DNA of 64,000 nucleotides, from contig NZ_AP024469.1 of assembly GCF_016865365.1 (NCBI RefSeq), forward strand, positions 921,001-985,000, written 5' to 3'. Shown in pieces: positions 1 to 7,369 of this stretch (position 1 is its first letter; each line of letters begins with the position of its first letter). The translations under genes and the position numbers were made by a program. The notes under the pieces are model-generated. The model worked only from the letters and a program-made list of their open reading frames with translations. It had not been told where the DNA came from and did no database searches. This DNA comes from Geobacter sp. SVR (GTDB lineage: Bacteria > Desulfobacterota > Desulfuromonadia > Geobacterales > Pseudopelobacteraceae).

Positions 1-106
1 GCAGGCCCTGATCCGCCTGGTGGTGCGGGTGGAGCGGGTACTGGCGTTTTGCAGCGGGTTTCACACCGATCTGCCTGTCGAATTTGACAGTGCGGTACAC
101 CTGTGA
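1..106 (+). CDS. 3' end of an unidentified gene (partial)
   Basis: An open frame enters from the left edge and stops with TGA at 104-106, giving a 34-residue C-terminal tail (ends FDSAVHL). Only 14 nt separate it from the next start codon, and a Shine-Dalgarno sequence lies in the gap, so the two genes are probably co-transcribed. The fragment is too short to assign a family. It has no membrane segment or recognisable motif. It could also be a non-coding frame, but its spacing and strand fit a real upstream gene. Confidence 0.5.
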   Translation, partial: QALIRLVVRVERVLAFCSGFHTDLPVEFDSAVHL

Positions 107-120
107 CAGGAGGGCAGCCT

Positions 121-609
121 ATGAACCTGGAAATGCATGCGGTAAAGATAGATTACCCGGAAGGGTGCAATATCATCATGGGACAGGCCCATTTCATCAA
201 GACCGCCGAGGACCTGTACGAGATCGTGGCCACCACCCTGCCGCAGGCCCGGTTCGGAGTGGCCTTCAGCGAAGCCTCCGGCGCCTGCCTGATCAGGACC
301 GAGGGGAACGATCAGGAGCTGGAGCATGTCTGTGCCACTGCCCTGAAGGCGATCGGTGCCGGCCATGTCTTCTGCATCCTGCTGCGGGATGGGTACCCGA
401 TCAATATCCTCAACCAGTTGAAGCACTGTCCGGAGGTTTGCACCATCTACTGCGCCACAGCTAACCCGCTCCAGGTGATGGTCGCCTCCACCCTGCAGGG
501 GTGGGGTATCCTGGGGGTGATCGACGGTTTTCCCCCCAAAGGTATCGAGTCCGACGAAGACCGACAGGAACGGCGGGAGCTTCTGCGGCGGATCGGGTAC
601 AAGCGGTGA
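121..609 (+). CDS. adenosine-specific kinase family protein (DUF355-type)
   Basis: This 162-aa protein matches the small adenosine-specific kinase family (Pfam Adenosine_kin), whose usual length is about 160 aa. Characteristic stretches are the N-terminal MHAVKIDYPEG, the central GVAFSEASGACLIRTEGND, the GHVFCILLRDGYPINILN segment and the C-terminal GILGVIDGFPPKGIE. Archaeal members are annotated as nucleoside-binding or adenosine kinases; the bacterial role is poorly defined. The ATG at 121 is preferred over the in-frame GTG at 103 because AGGAGG lies at 108-113. It is a single soluble domain with no signal peptide and probably sits in an operon with the truncated gene upstream. Family assignment is by recognition; activity is inferred. 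Confidence 0.82.
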   Translation: MNLEMHAVKIDYPEGCNIIMGQAHFIKTAEDLYEIVATTLPQARFGVAFSEASGACLIRTEGNDQELEHVCATALKAIGAGHVFCILLRDGYPINILNQLKHCPEVCTIYCATANPLQVMVASTLQGWGILGVIDGFPPKGIESDEDRQERRELLRRIGYKR

Positions 610-657
610 GATACAAGCGGTGAGAAGATATTTCCAGCGAGGTTGAACCGCGTTGAA

Positions 658-833
658 TCTGAAGCCGTAACGTCTCCATGCCTGCGCTGGCCTGGAAGGC
701 CTCTGCCCTGACGTTTCTGCGGCATGGAGCGGCTCTGCGGAGGGCCCGCGAATCAAGCGACTGTAGCTGCACAGGCGACGTTGGGGCCCCGGCTCTTCCA
801 GGCGCTCCGGCATTCCGACGTCACGGCTTCAGA
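658..833. repeat. MITE-like element, family A, copy 1
   Basis: This 176-bp stretch is bounded by imperfect inverted ends of about 25 bp. The left end (658-682) reads TCTGAAGCCGTAACGTC, and the right end (809-833) is its near complement ending GTCACGGCTTCAGA. It resembles the 174-bp element at 35271-35444 in length, in its ends and in interior blocks (GCCTCTGC, then a CGTTT..GC..CATG block, and GCCCCGGC near the right end). It contains no plausible ORF and fills most of the 610-1084 gene-free gap. Confidence 0.6.
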
Positions 834-950
834 ATGTGTCGCGTAATAACTCCCTGTCCCCTTTAGGACCTATGGTCCCTCTTATCCTAAGAGGGGGAAC
901 GCATTGATCACGGTTCAGCCGAAACTCCGGTGGAGCCGCTCTGGAGCGTC

Positions 951-973
951 CCTCCCCTTAAATTAAGGGGAGG
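951..973. repeat. perfect 11-bp-arm palindrome
   Basis: CCTCCCCTTAA and TTAAGGGGAGG flank a single central A, giving a perfect inverted repeat in the intergenic region upstream of pncB. It could form a strong hairpin but has no following T-run, so it looks like a dispersed palindromic repeat and not an intrinsic terminator. Nothing else recognisable was seen between 834 and 1084. Confidence 0.6.
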
Positions 974-1084
974 ACAGGTGGGGTTACAGGTTTGAGCTTT
1001 CGGCTTCTACAAAGATTCGAGGCACCTGAACTTCTCCCTGCTCTCCGTTTCTCCGCGTTATACGCCTTGCACCCCGAGGAACGC

Positions 1085-2518
1085 ATGCGCTATCCCGCCT
1101 TGCTGACCGACCTGTACGAACTGACCATGCTGGCCGGCTACCTGGAAGAGGGGATGGCCGACAAGCCGGCCATCTTCGACCTGTTCTTCCGTACCAATCC
1201 GTTCGAGGGGAGTTATGCCGTGTTTGCCGGGCTGGGGCCGGCCCTGGATTATCTGGAGGGACTGCGCTTTCTGCCCGGGGAACTCCGCTATCTGCAGAAG
1301 CTGGGTATTTTCCGACCGCGCTTGCTGGAGTACCTGCGCGAATTCCGTTTCGGGTGCACCGTGACTGCTCCGCCGGAAGGGACGGTCATGTTTGCCAACG
1401 AACCGCTGCTGACCGTGGAAGGGAGGCTGGCCGAAGCCCAACTGGTGGAGACGGCGCTGCTCAACATGATCAATTTTCAGACGCTGGTGGCCACCAAGGC
1501 GGCCCGCATCAGTCATGCAGCAGGCGCGTCCGAGGTGATCGAGTTCGGCCTGCGGCGGGCGCACGGGCCGGATGGCGGGCTTTCCTGCGCCAGGGCTGCA
1601 GCCGTGGGAGGGGTACGCAGCACCAGCAACGTCCAGGCCGGCATGTCATTTGGCCTGCCGGTGCGAGGCACCCATGCCCACAGCTGGGTGCTGGCCTTTC
1701 CCGACGAACTGACCGCTTTCCGCGCCTATGCCGCGGCTTTTCCCGACAGCACAGTGCTGCTGGTGGACACCTTCGACACCCTCAAAAGCGGTCTGCCCAA
1801 TGCCATTACCGTGGCGCGGGAGCTGCGCGGCGCAGGTCACGAGCTGCGCGGCATCCGCCTCGACTCCGGCGACCTGGCCTATCTTTCCCGCGAAAGCCGT
1901 CGGATGCTGGATGAGACCGGCTTTCCCGGGGTACGCATCATGGCCTCCAACGAACTGGACGAGCACGTGATCAGTTCGATCAGGGAGGAGGGAGGGCAGG
2001 TGGATTACTACGGCGTCGGCACCCGTTTGGCCACCTGTACCGGTCCGGGAGGGGGCGCGCTGGGCGGGGTGTACAAATTGGTGGCCATAGATGGCCTGCC
2101 GAAGCTCAAGCTGACCAGCGACATATCCAAGGCCACCTTGCCGGGGAAAAAGCGCCTCCTGCGGGGAGTGACGCCCCGGGGGGACTACATCCAGGATGTG
2201 GTCTGCCTGGAGGATGAGCAGCCGCAGGCGGGCGATCAGGTTTTCGATCCGGCCAATCCGCTCCAGCACGTTGTGCTGCCGCAGGAGACCGGGCTGCACG
2301 AGTTGAGGTGCGTGGTGATGGAAAACGGCCGACGCACCGCTGCCGTAGAGACGCTGGATGTCATGGCGGAGCGCTGTCGGCAGGATCTGGCCCGCTTGCC
2401 GCAGGGCTGCCTGCGCCTGGTCAATCCCCACCGCTACAAGGTCTCCGTCTCGGGGCGACTGAACGACCTCAAGGCACGTCTGCTGATCGAGATACGGCAG
2501 CAGGAGACACCGGAATGA
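1085..2518 (+). CDS. pncB: nicotinate phosphoribosyltransferase
   Basis: Converts nicotinate plus PRPP (with ATP) to nicotinate mononucleotide, the entry step of the Preiss-Handler NAD salvage route. The 477-aa protein opens with PALLTDLYELTMLAGYL, typical of the family. It carries the phosphoribosyl-binding GGVRSTSNVQAG segment (about residues 175-187), GTHAHSW (about 195), DTFDTLKSG, and GIRLDSGDLAYLSR (about 258-271). An ORF extends upstream to 992, but the ATG at 1085 has GAGGA at 1076-1080 and gives the normal N-terminus. The stop codon overlaps the start of pncA (ATGA), so the two are translationally coupled. Confidence 0.93.
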   Translation: MRYPALLTDLYELTMLAGYLEEGMADKPAIFDLFFRTNPFEGSYAVFAGLGPALDYLEGLRFLPGELRYLQKLGIFRPRLLEYLREFRFGCTVTAPPEGTVMFANEPLLTVEGRLAEAQLVETALLNMINFQTLVATKAARISHAAGASEVIEFGLRRAHGPDGGLSCARAAAVGGVRSTSNVQAGMSFGLPVRGTHAHSWVLAFPDELTAFRAYAAAFPDSTVLLVDTFDTLKSGLPNAITVARELRGAGHELRGIRLDSGDLAYLSRESRRMLDETGFPGVRIMASNELDEHVISSIREEGGQVDYYGVGTRLATCTGPGGGALGGVYKLVAIDGLPKLKLTSDISKATLPGKKRLLRGVTPRGDYIQDVVCLEDEQPQAGDQVFDPANPLQHVVLPQETGLHELRCVVMENGRRTAAVETLDVMAERCRQDLARLPQGCLRLVNPHRYKVSVSGRLNDLKARLLIEIRQQETPE

Positions 2519-3126
2519 GCAGGCGCAAGGCGCTCATGATCGTGGACGTGCAGAACGACTTCTGTCCCGGCGGCGCACTGCCGGTGCCGGAGGGGGACCG
2601 GGTGGTGGAGCCGCTCAATCGCGCTGCCGGGTGGTTCGTCGCCCTGGGGCTGCCGGTCTTTGCCAGCAGGGACTGGCATCCGCCGGTGTCCCGCCACTTC
2701 AGGGAGTGGGGCGGCCCTTGGCCGGGGCACTGCATCCAGGGGACTCCGGGAGCCGCCTTTCACCCGCTTTTGCGCCTGCCCGAGGGGACGCGGGTGTTCT
2801 CCAAGGGAAGCGATCCCGACAGTCACGGCTATTCGGCCTTCGAGGGGCGTTGCGAGCGGGGGCGGACGCTGCTGGAGGTGGTGTGCGAATTGGGGGTGGG
2901 ACATCTTTACGTCGGCGGCCTGGCTACCGATTACTGCGTGCGAGCCACTGCCCTGGAGGCGCTCCACAGTGGACTGGAGGTCACGCTGCTGGCGGATGCC
3001 GTGGCCGGGGTGGAGCTCAGTTCGGGCGATACGGCCGCGGCGGTTGCGGAGATGACCGGGGCGGGGGTGCGTCTGGGGAGCGTGGAGGAGTTGCTCGTTC
3101 AATCCGATTTCAGGTCATTGCCTTGA
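2515..3126 (+). CDS. pncA: nicotinamidase (isochorismatase fold)
   Basis: Hydrolyses nicotinamide to nicotinate, the substrate of the upstream pncB, so the pair forms a two-step NAD-salvage operon. The 203-aa protein keeps the catalytic triad Asp11 (VDVQNDF), Lys97 (FSKGSD) and Cys141 (LATDYCV). It also keeps the metal ligands Asp53, His55 and His61 (DWHPPVSRH). The start ATG lies inside the last codons of pncB (4-nt overlap), which fixes the start. Length and motifs are normal for bacterial PncA. It is a soluble cytoplasmic enzyme. Confidence 0.93.
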   Translation: MSRRKALMIVDVQNDFCPGGALPVPEGDRVVEPLNRAAGWFVALGLPVFASRDWHPPVSRHFREWGGPWPGHCIQGTPGAAFHPLLRLPEGTRVFSKGSDPDSHGYSAFEGRCERGRTLLEVVCELGVGHLYVGGLATDYCVRATALEALHSGLEVTLLADAVAGVELSSGDTAAAVAEMTGAGVRLGSVEELLVQSDFRSLP

Positions 3127-3174
3127 AGAGTACTATTTCCTCAGCGGTGTCCGGTTAGCTTTTTGCGGCACGTC

Positions 3175-3345
3175 AAATAACCCCTCATCCGCTCCTTCAG
3201 GGCACCTTCTCCCCAAGGGAGAAGGGATAATACTATTCCCTCTCCCACCGGGAGAGGGTGGCCCATCCCTCACCCTATCCCTCTCCCGGTGGGAGAGGGC
3301 AAAGAGTACTCTCCCCCTCTGGTGGAGAGATAGAGAGAGGGACTG
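3175..3345. repeat. cluster of REP-like hairpins between convergent genes
   Basis: Several C-rich/G-rich palindromes stand in a row: CTTCTCCCC..GGGAGAAG near 3206-3225, CCCTCTCCC-ACCG-GGAGAGGG at 3238-3258, CCCTCTCCC-GGTG-GGAGAGGG at 3279-3299, and a weaker CTCTCC..GGAGAG near 3311-3331. They separate pncA (rightward) from a leftward LysR gene, and may end transcription from both sides. Such clusters are common dispersed repeats in Geobacter-type genomes. Confidence 0.65.
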
Positions 3346-3398
3346 GCCGGGTGTTAGTCTCATTGCAACTAGCTACTCAGACAGTGCTGACTATTTTC

Positions 3399-3420
3399 AG
3401 GAATCCGTAACGTCTCCATG
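3399..3420. repeat. solo end of the family A repeat
   Basis: CAGGAATCCGTAACGTCTCCATG at this position shares the 16-nt block CCGTAACGTCTCCATG exactly with the left end of the element at 658-833 (block at 665-680). No matching right end was found nearby, so this looks like a decayed or solo terminus. Confidence 0.5.
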
Positions 3421-3432
3421 ACTTGTCTGCAA

Positions 3433-4320
3433 TCACTCTCCGCTGTACCCCGCTGTCCGCTCCAGCAGAAAGTCCACGAAGGCCCGGTTGGCACGGGAGA
3501 GATAGGCCCCCCGTTTCCAGGCGATCACCAGGTCCAGGTACAGGGGCGGATCAAAGGAGACTGCCGCCAGATCGCTGTCACCGGCCACCACCATCCGCAG
3601 GAAGGTGGATATGCCCATGCCCTCCCGCACCAGGGATTTCACCAGTGAAAACAGGTTGGTCTCAAAGACGATGCGCGGTTCGGCCCCCCCTGCCTTGAAC
3701 TTGTCCAGCAGTAATTCCCGCTGATAGTAGCCCTCCTTGTAGAACACCAGCGGCTCCTGCGCAAATTCCGCAAGGCTGACCGAACGTCTGGCGGCGAAGG
3801 GATGTTCGCGCGGCACGCAGATCATGACCTCCTCCCTGAGAAAGTGCCGCGCCTCCAGGCTCTCCAGCACGCTCCGTTCGGCGATCACCCCCATGTCCAA
3901 CTCCCCCTGGCCGAGCATCTGCTGGATGCGTCCGGCGCCGTCGCCGTAGACCGACAGGTTCAGGCGCGGGTAACGCAGGGCAAAATCGCGGATAATGCCG
4001 GGGAAGAAGTAGGAGCTGAGCATGGGGGGGATGCCGATGCGGACATCCCCTTTCTGCAGTCCCCGCAGGTCGGCCATCTCCTGCTCGGCTGCCTGGGCAT
4101 CCGCCAGCAGGCGCCGGGCATGCCCCAGCAGGGTCTCCCCCTCGGCCGTCAGCGTGACCCGCTTGTCCTGGCGATTGAAGAGCGTCAGCTCCAGTTCGTC
4201 CTCCAGTCGCCTGATCGCCATGCTGATGGCGGGCTGGGCGATGCGCAGGCGCTCGGCCGCGCGGGTGAAGCTCCCCTGCCGGGCTATTTCCACGAAGTAT
4301 CTGGCCTGCCTGAGATCCAT
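3433..4320 (-). CDS. LysR-family transcriptional regulator (YnfL-like context)
   Basis: A 295-aa LysR-type regulator. The winged helix-turn-helix occupies residues 1-60 (MDLRQARYFVEIARQGSFTRAAERLRIAQPAIS), followed by the linker helix and a periplasmic-binding-like effector domain (about 90-290). It is transcribed divergently from a methyltransferase/MFS pair. This mirrors the LysR/MFS pairing of ynfL-ynfM in enterobacteria, so it probably controls that pair and itself. An AT-rich palindrome in the 127-nt intergenic gap is a candidate operator. The inducer cannot be predicted from the sequence. Confidence 0.9.
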   Translation of the reverse strand: MDLRQARYFVEIARQGSFTRAAERLRIAQPAISMAIRRLEDELELTLFNRQDKRVTLTAEGETLLGHARRLLADAQAAEQEMADLRGLQKGDVRIGIPPMLSSYFFPGIIRDFALRYPRLNLSVYGDGAGRIQQMLGQGELDMGVIAERSVLESLEARHFLREEVMICVPREHPFAARRSVSLAEFAQEPLVFYKEGYYQRELLLDKFKAGGAEPRIVFETNLFSLVKSLVREGMGISTFLRMVVAGDSDLAAVSFDPPLYLDLVIAWKRGAYLSRANRAFVDFLLERTAGYSGE

Positions 4321-4331
4321 GCATTCCTCGT

Positions 4332-4348
4332 CATAAAATTAATTTATG
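4332..4348. promoter_or_regulatory. candidate LysR operator
   Basis: CATAAA-ATTAA-TTTATG is a 17-nt interrupted palindrome containing a T-N11-A LysR-type core. It lies just upstream of the LysR start codon in the divergent intergenic region, and AT-rich promoter-like sequence follows up to 4390. A similar palindrome precedes the second LysR gene (31463-31480). Confidence 0.5.
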
Positions 4349-4446
4349 TGACAAATAAGAATAATATATTTTTTTTATTGCAAGGCAAGTGTTACGGTGA
4401 GGATGCAGCAACGAAGGATCAATTATGAATTGTGGGAGGGGGGGGC

Positions 4447-5205
4447 ATGGGCACCTTCAAGGACCATTTTTCCGGCCGGGCCGCGGATTATACCCGTTAC
4501 CGCCCCAGCTATCCGCCGGCGCTGTTCGACTGGCTGGCGGGATTGAGCGAACGGCACGAACTGGCCTGGGACTGTGGCTGCGGCAACGGTCAGGCCGCCC
4601 TTGGGCTCGTGCCCCATTACCGGCTGGTGCTGGCCACCGATCCAAGTCCGCAGCAGATCGAGAACGCCGTGCCCCACGAGCAAATCAGGTATGGCGTAGC
4701 CTCTGCCGAGCAGTCGGGGCTCGATCCGGCATCCATCGACCTGATCGTGGTTGCCCAGGCGCTGCACTGGTTCGATTTCGGGCGTTTTTACGAAGAGGTG
4801 CGGCGGGTGGCGCGGCCCGGGGGGATAGTGGCGGCCATTTCCTATGGCGAGGTGAAGGTGGCGGGGGCGCCGGATGCAGTGATCTCGCGCTTCTATCACG
4901 ATCTGATCGGTCCGTACTGGCCCCCGGAACGGCGGTACGTGGACGAGTGCTATGCCACCATTCCCTTTCCCTTTGCCGAGATCGCGGCGCCCCCCTTTGC
5001 CATGGAAGCGGAGTGGAGCATGGAGCATCTGCTGGGGTATCTGGGGACCTGGTCGGCGGTCAAGGAATACCACCGTCAGCGCGGTCACGATCCCCTGGCG
5101 CTGATCGCGGAGGAACTTGCCGCTGCCTGGGGAGAACCCGGACAGCTGCGGCGGATCAGCTGGCCGCTGGCCTTGCGGGTCGGCCGGGTCGGGAGGGATG
5201 CGTGA
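4447..5205 (+). CDS. class I SAM-dependent methyltransferase
   Basis: A 252-aa Methyltransf_11/25-type enzyme. Motif I is LAWDCGCGNGQAALGL (about residues 40-55), followed by LATDPSPQQIENA (motif II acidic residue) and the post-motif IDLIVVAQALHWFDF typical of YcgJ/UbiE-like small-molecule methyltransferases. The G-run upstream (4432-4445) supplies the ribosome binding site for ATG 4447; an in-frame GTG at 4432 would overlap that site. It overlaps the MFS gene by 4 nt (GTGA), so the two are coupled. Substrate unknown; the link to an exporter suggests modification of an exported or toxic compound. Confidence 0.8.
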   Translation: MGTFKDHFSGRAADYTRYRPSYPPALFDWLAGLSERHELAWDCGCGNGQAALGLVPHYRLVLATDPSPQQIENAVPHEQIRYGVASAEQSGLDPASIDLIVVAQALHWFDFGRFYEEVRRVARPGGIVAAISYGEVKVAGAPDAVISRFYHDLIGPYWPPERRYVDECYATIPFPFAEIAAPPFAMEAEWSMEHLLGYLGTWSAVKEYHRQRGHDPLALIAEELAAAWGEPGQLRRISWPLALRVGRVGRDA

Positions 5206-6419
5206 CAGGCGCAGCTCAGGGCCTGCCACACAGCGCAGGCATCCGCATCGGCACCCCTGCTTACCGCAGGGTCAATCTGGCGCTGTTCTGCGCCGGATTC
5301 GTCACCTTTGTCACACTGTACGACGTGCAGCCACTGCTGCCGCTCTTTGCCCGGGAGTTCAACGTCGTGCCGGCGGTGGCCAGCCTGCCGCTCTCGATCG
5401 CCACTGCCGCCCTGGCGCTGGGCATGCTGCTGGCAGGCACGGTTTCGGACAGTTTTGGCCGGAGACAGCTGATGACCCTGGCCCTGGTGCTGACCTCGCT
5501 GCTGGCCCTGGCCACCTATTTCAGCCATTCCTTTCAATCGCTGCTGGCTCTGCGTCTGGTGCAGGGGCTGGTGCTGGCCGGCGTGCCTTCGGTAGCCATG
5601 GCCTACCTGGGGGAGGAGATGGATGCCCATTCCATAAGCAGCGCCATGGGGCTCTACATCAGCGGCAATGCCGTGGGTGGCATGACCGGCCGGATCGGTT
5701 CGGCGATTCTGTGCGACCATCTCCCCTGGCAGACAGCCATCGCCGTGATCGGCATCATCAGCCTCGGCTTGAGCCTGCTCTTTCTGAGGAGTCTGCCCCC
5801 CTCGGCCAATTTCCACCATCGTCCCTTCCAACTCGGTTATCTGTTCAGCTCGCTCTACCGGCAGTTGCGCGATCCGGGGCTGCTCTGCCTGTACGGGCTG
5901 GCCTTCCTGTGCATGGGGGGCTTTGTCTCGCTCTACAACTACATCGGTTTCCGGCTGCTCGATGCCCCTTACAGCCTGAGCCAGTCCAGCGTCAGCCTGA
6001 TCTTTCTGGTCTATCTGCTGGGGTCGTTCAGCTCCGGCATCGTGGGCAGTCTGATCAACCGCTTCGGGCGCCCCTTCATGATCAGGGTTACCTTACTCGT
6101 CATGCTGGCCGGAACGCTGGTCACCCTGGCATCGTCCCTGCCGCTGATCGTGTTCGGCGTGGGTATCTTTACCTGCGGCTTCTTTAGCGCCCATGCCATC
6201 GCCTCCAGCTGGGTGGGGCGGCGGGCCAGGACCGGCAAGGCCCAGGCCTCGTCGCTCTACCTTTTCTGCTATTACCAGGGGTCCAGCATTTCAGGGACAT
6301 TGGGGGGGATGTTCTGGCAGCACCTGGGCTGGCCGGGGGTGGCGTGCATGATCGCGCTGCTGGTAGTGGCGGCATTCGGGGTGGCAACCGTGCTGCTGCG
6401 GTTGCCGGCTGCTGAATAG
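5202..6419 (+). CDS. MFS transporter (YnfM-like)
   Basis: A 405-aa major facilitator with about 12 membrane segments. The MFS motif A-like loop GTVSDSFGRRQL follows TM2, and DVQPLLPLFAREFNV follows TM1, as in the YnfM/AraJ-like drug or metabolite exporter group. Translation probably starts at the GTG at 5202 that overlaps the methyltransferase stop (GTGA), with GGGAGGG at 5191-5197 as ribosome binding site. A longer open frame runs upstream but would lie entirely inside the methyltransferase. The divergent LysR gene suggests inducible expression. The transported substrate is unknown. Confidence 0.85.
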   Translation: MTGAAQGLPHSAGIRIGTPAYRRVNLALFCAGFVTFVTLYDVQPLLPLFAREFNVVPAVASLPLSIATAALALGMLLAGTVSDSFGRRQLMTLALVLTSLLALATYFSHSFQSLLALRLVQGLVLAGVPSVAMAYLGEEMDAHSISSAMGLYISGNAVGGMTGRIGSAILCDHLPWQTAIAVIGIISLGLSLLFLRSLPPSANFHHRPFQLGYLFSSLYRQLRDPGLLCLYGLAFLCMGGFVSLYNYIGFRLLDAPYSLSQSSVSLIFLVYLLGSFSSGIVGSLINRFGRPFMIRVTLLVMLAGTLVTLASSLPLIVFGVGIFTCGFFSAHAIASSWVGRRARTGKAQASSLYLFCYYQGSSISGTLGGMFWQHLGWPGVACMIALLVVAAFGVATVLLRLPAAE

Positions 6420-6438
6420 CGGAGCCGCCAAAGGCCAT

Positions 6439-7044
6439 TCAGTCCTTTGAATTGGAGAGCATCAGGCTCAGCCGCCCGTGCAGCGTGTTCAGATCCTCCT
6501 CCGTCGGCACCGATGCGCCGATGCCCTTCAGCCAGAACCTGTCGTGGGCCGTCTTGCCCGTGGTCGCTATCTCCAGTTCCGTGGGGAACAGGGAGTAAAA
6601 ACTGAATGTCCTCAGGATGCCGTATAGAAAGCCGATGCAGTCTCCGCCGGTAATTTCGGTATAGATGCTGCCGTTGTGGTGCGTGGAATGTTCCACCTTG
6701 AAGTCGGATATCTTGAGCTGCGGGAGTTCCACCTGTGCTGCCGAGCCCATGATCGCCGGGAGAGGATCGAATTTCTCGATCGGGTCTGACAGGTTGCGCC
6801 TGCCCTGGATTTCAAAGGAGGACTCCCAGCAGAGCGGCCCGCATTTCCGTGCGGTTCCCCGCATGATATTGATCTTCCGGTGTGACAGGTGCGACGAAAG
6901 CCGGCCCAGCCAGCCCGGCTTGAGGTCGCCGGAGAGGCGCAGGAGGCTTTCGCCGGTGATTGAGGAGGGGGTCAGATCCCACTGGATGCGGGAGTCGGAT
7001 GTGCAGGATGGTGAAGGGTGTACCGACGTCGTCGTTGATATCAC
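6439..7044 (-). CDS. tandem ACT-domain protein related to the GlnD C-terminus
   Basis: A 201-aa soluble protein with two ACT-like segments. The first is around residues 35-85 (LRLSGDLKPGWLGRLSSHLSHRKINIMRG). The second is around 112-185 (FKVEH..SIYTEITGGDCIGFLYGILRTFS...LEIATTGKTAHDRFWL), whose pattern matches the ACT repeats that end GlnD uridylyltransferases. It has no nucleotidyltransferase or HD domain, so it is probably a small-molecule sensor or regulator. The start is GTG at 7044, supported by AAGGAG seven bases upstream. It is a single gene between convergent and divergent neighbours. The ligand is unknown; amino-acid or nitrogen sensing is only an inference. Confidence 0.6.
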   Translation of the reverse strand: MISTTTSVHPSPSCTSDSRIQWDLTPSSITGESLLRLSGDLKPGWLGRLSSHLSHRKINIMRGTARKCGPLCWESSFEIQGRRNLSDPIEKFDPLPAIMGSAAQVELPQLKISDFKVEHSTHHNGSIYTEITGGDCIGFLYGILRTFSFYSLFPTELEIATTGKTAHDRFWLKGIGASVPTEEDLNTLHGRLSLMLSNSKD

Positions 7045-7369
7045 GGCTGTCTCCTTTGATGATCCGGTAGTGCGGTTGTCTCCGGCAGGTCAGCACAGGG
7101 CGTGCCAAAGAAAGCATGTTCGATAATTCATGGGGTTATGATCTCAGTGAATGCCGGGCAGACTCGCGGAAAGGCGTTTTTGCCTAAAATTGAGGCGATG
7201 CGCTTCGGGAAGGGCAGGATAAAGTGCCGGCCGCATATCTCCTGATCAATGTTTAGCTTGCCAGTGGCAGGGAGATATGACACACTTTTACTGTTCATTG
7301 AACAGCCGGTGTAGCATCCGGCAATCTGCAGGAGCAGCACGCATCTTGGTTTCCCCTCTTCTGAACACG

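Noticed and set aside
3175-3345. G/C-rich palindromes considered as a CRISPR array
   Set aside because: Repeats are palindromic, differ in sequence and have irregular spacing; no cas genes nearby.
4425-5201. N-terminal extension of the MFS reading frame across the methyltransferase
   Set aside because: The extension is an out-of-frame shadow of the methyltransferase; the GTG at 5202 with GGGAGGG gives a normal MFS start.
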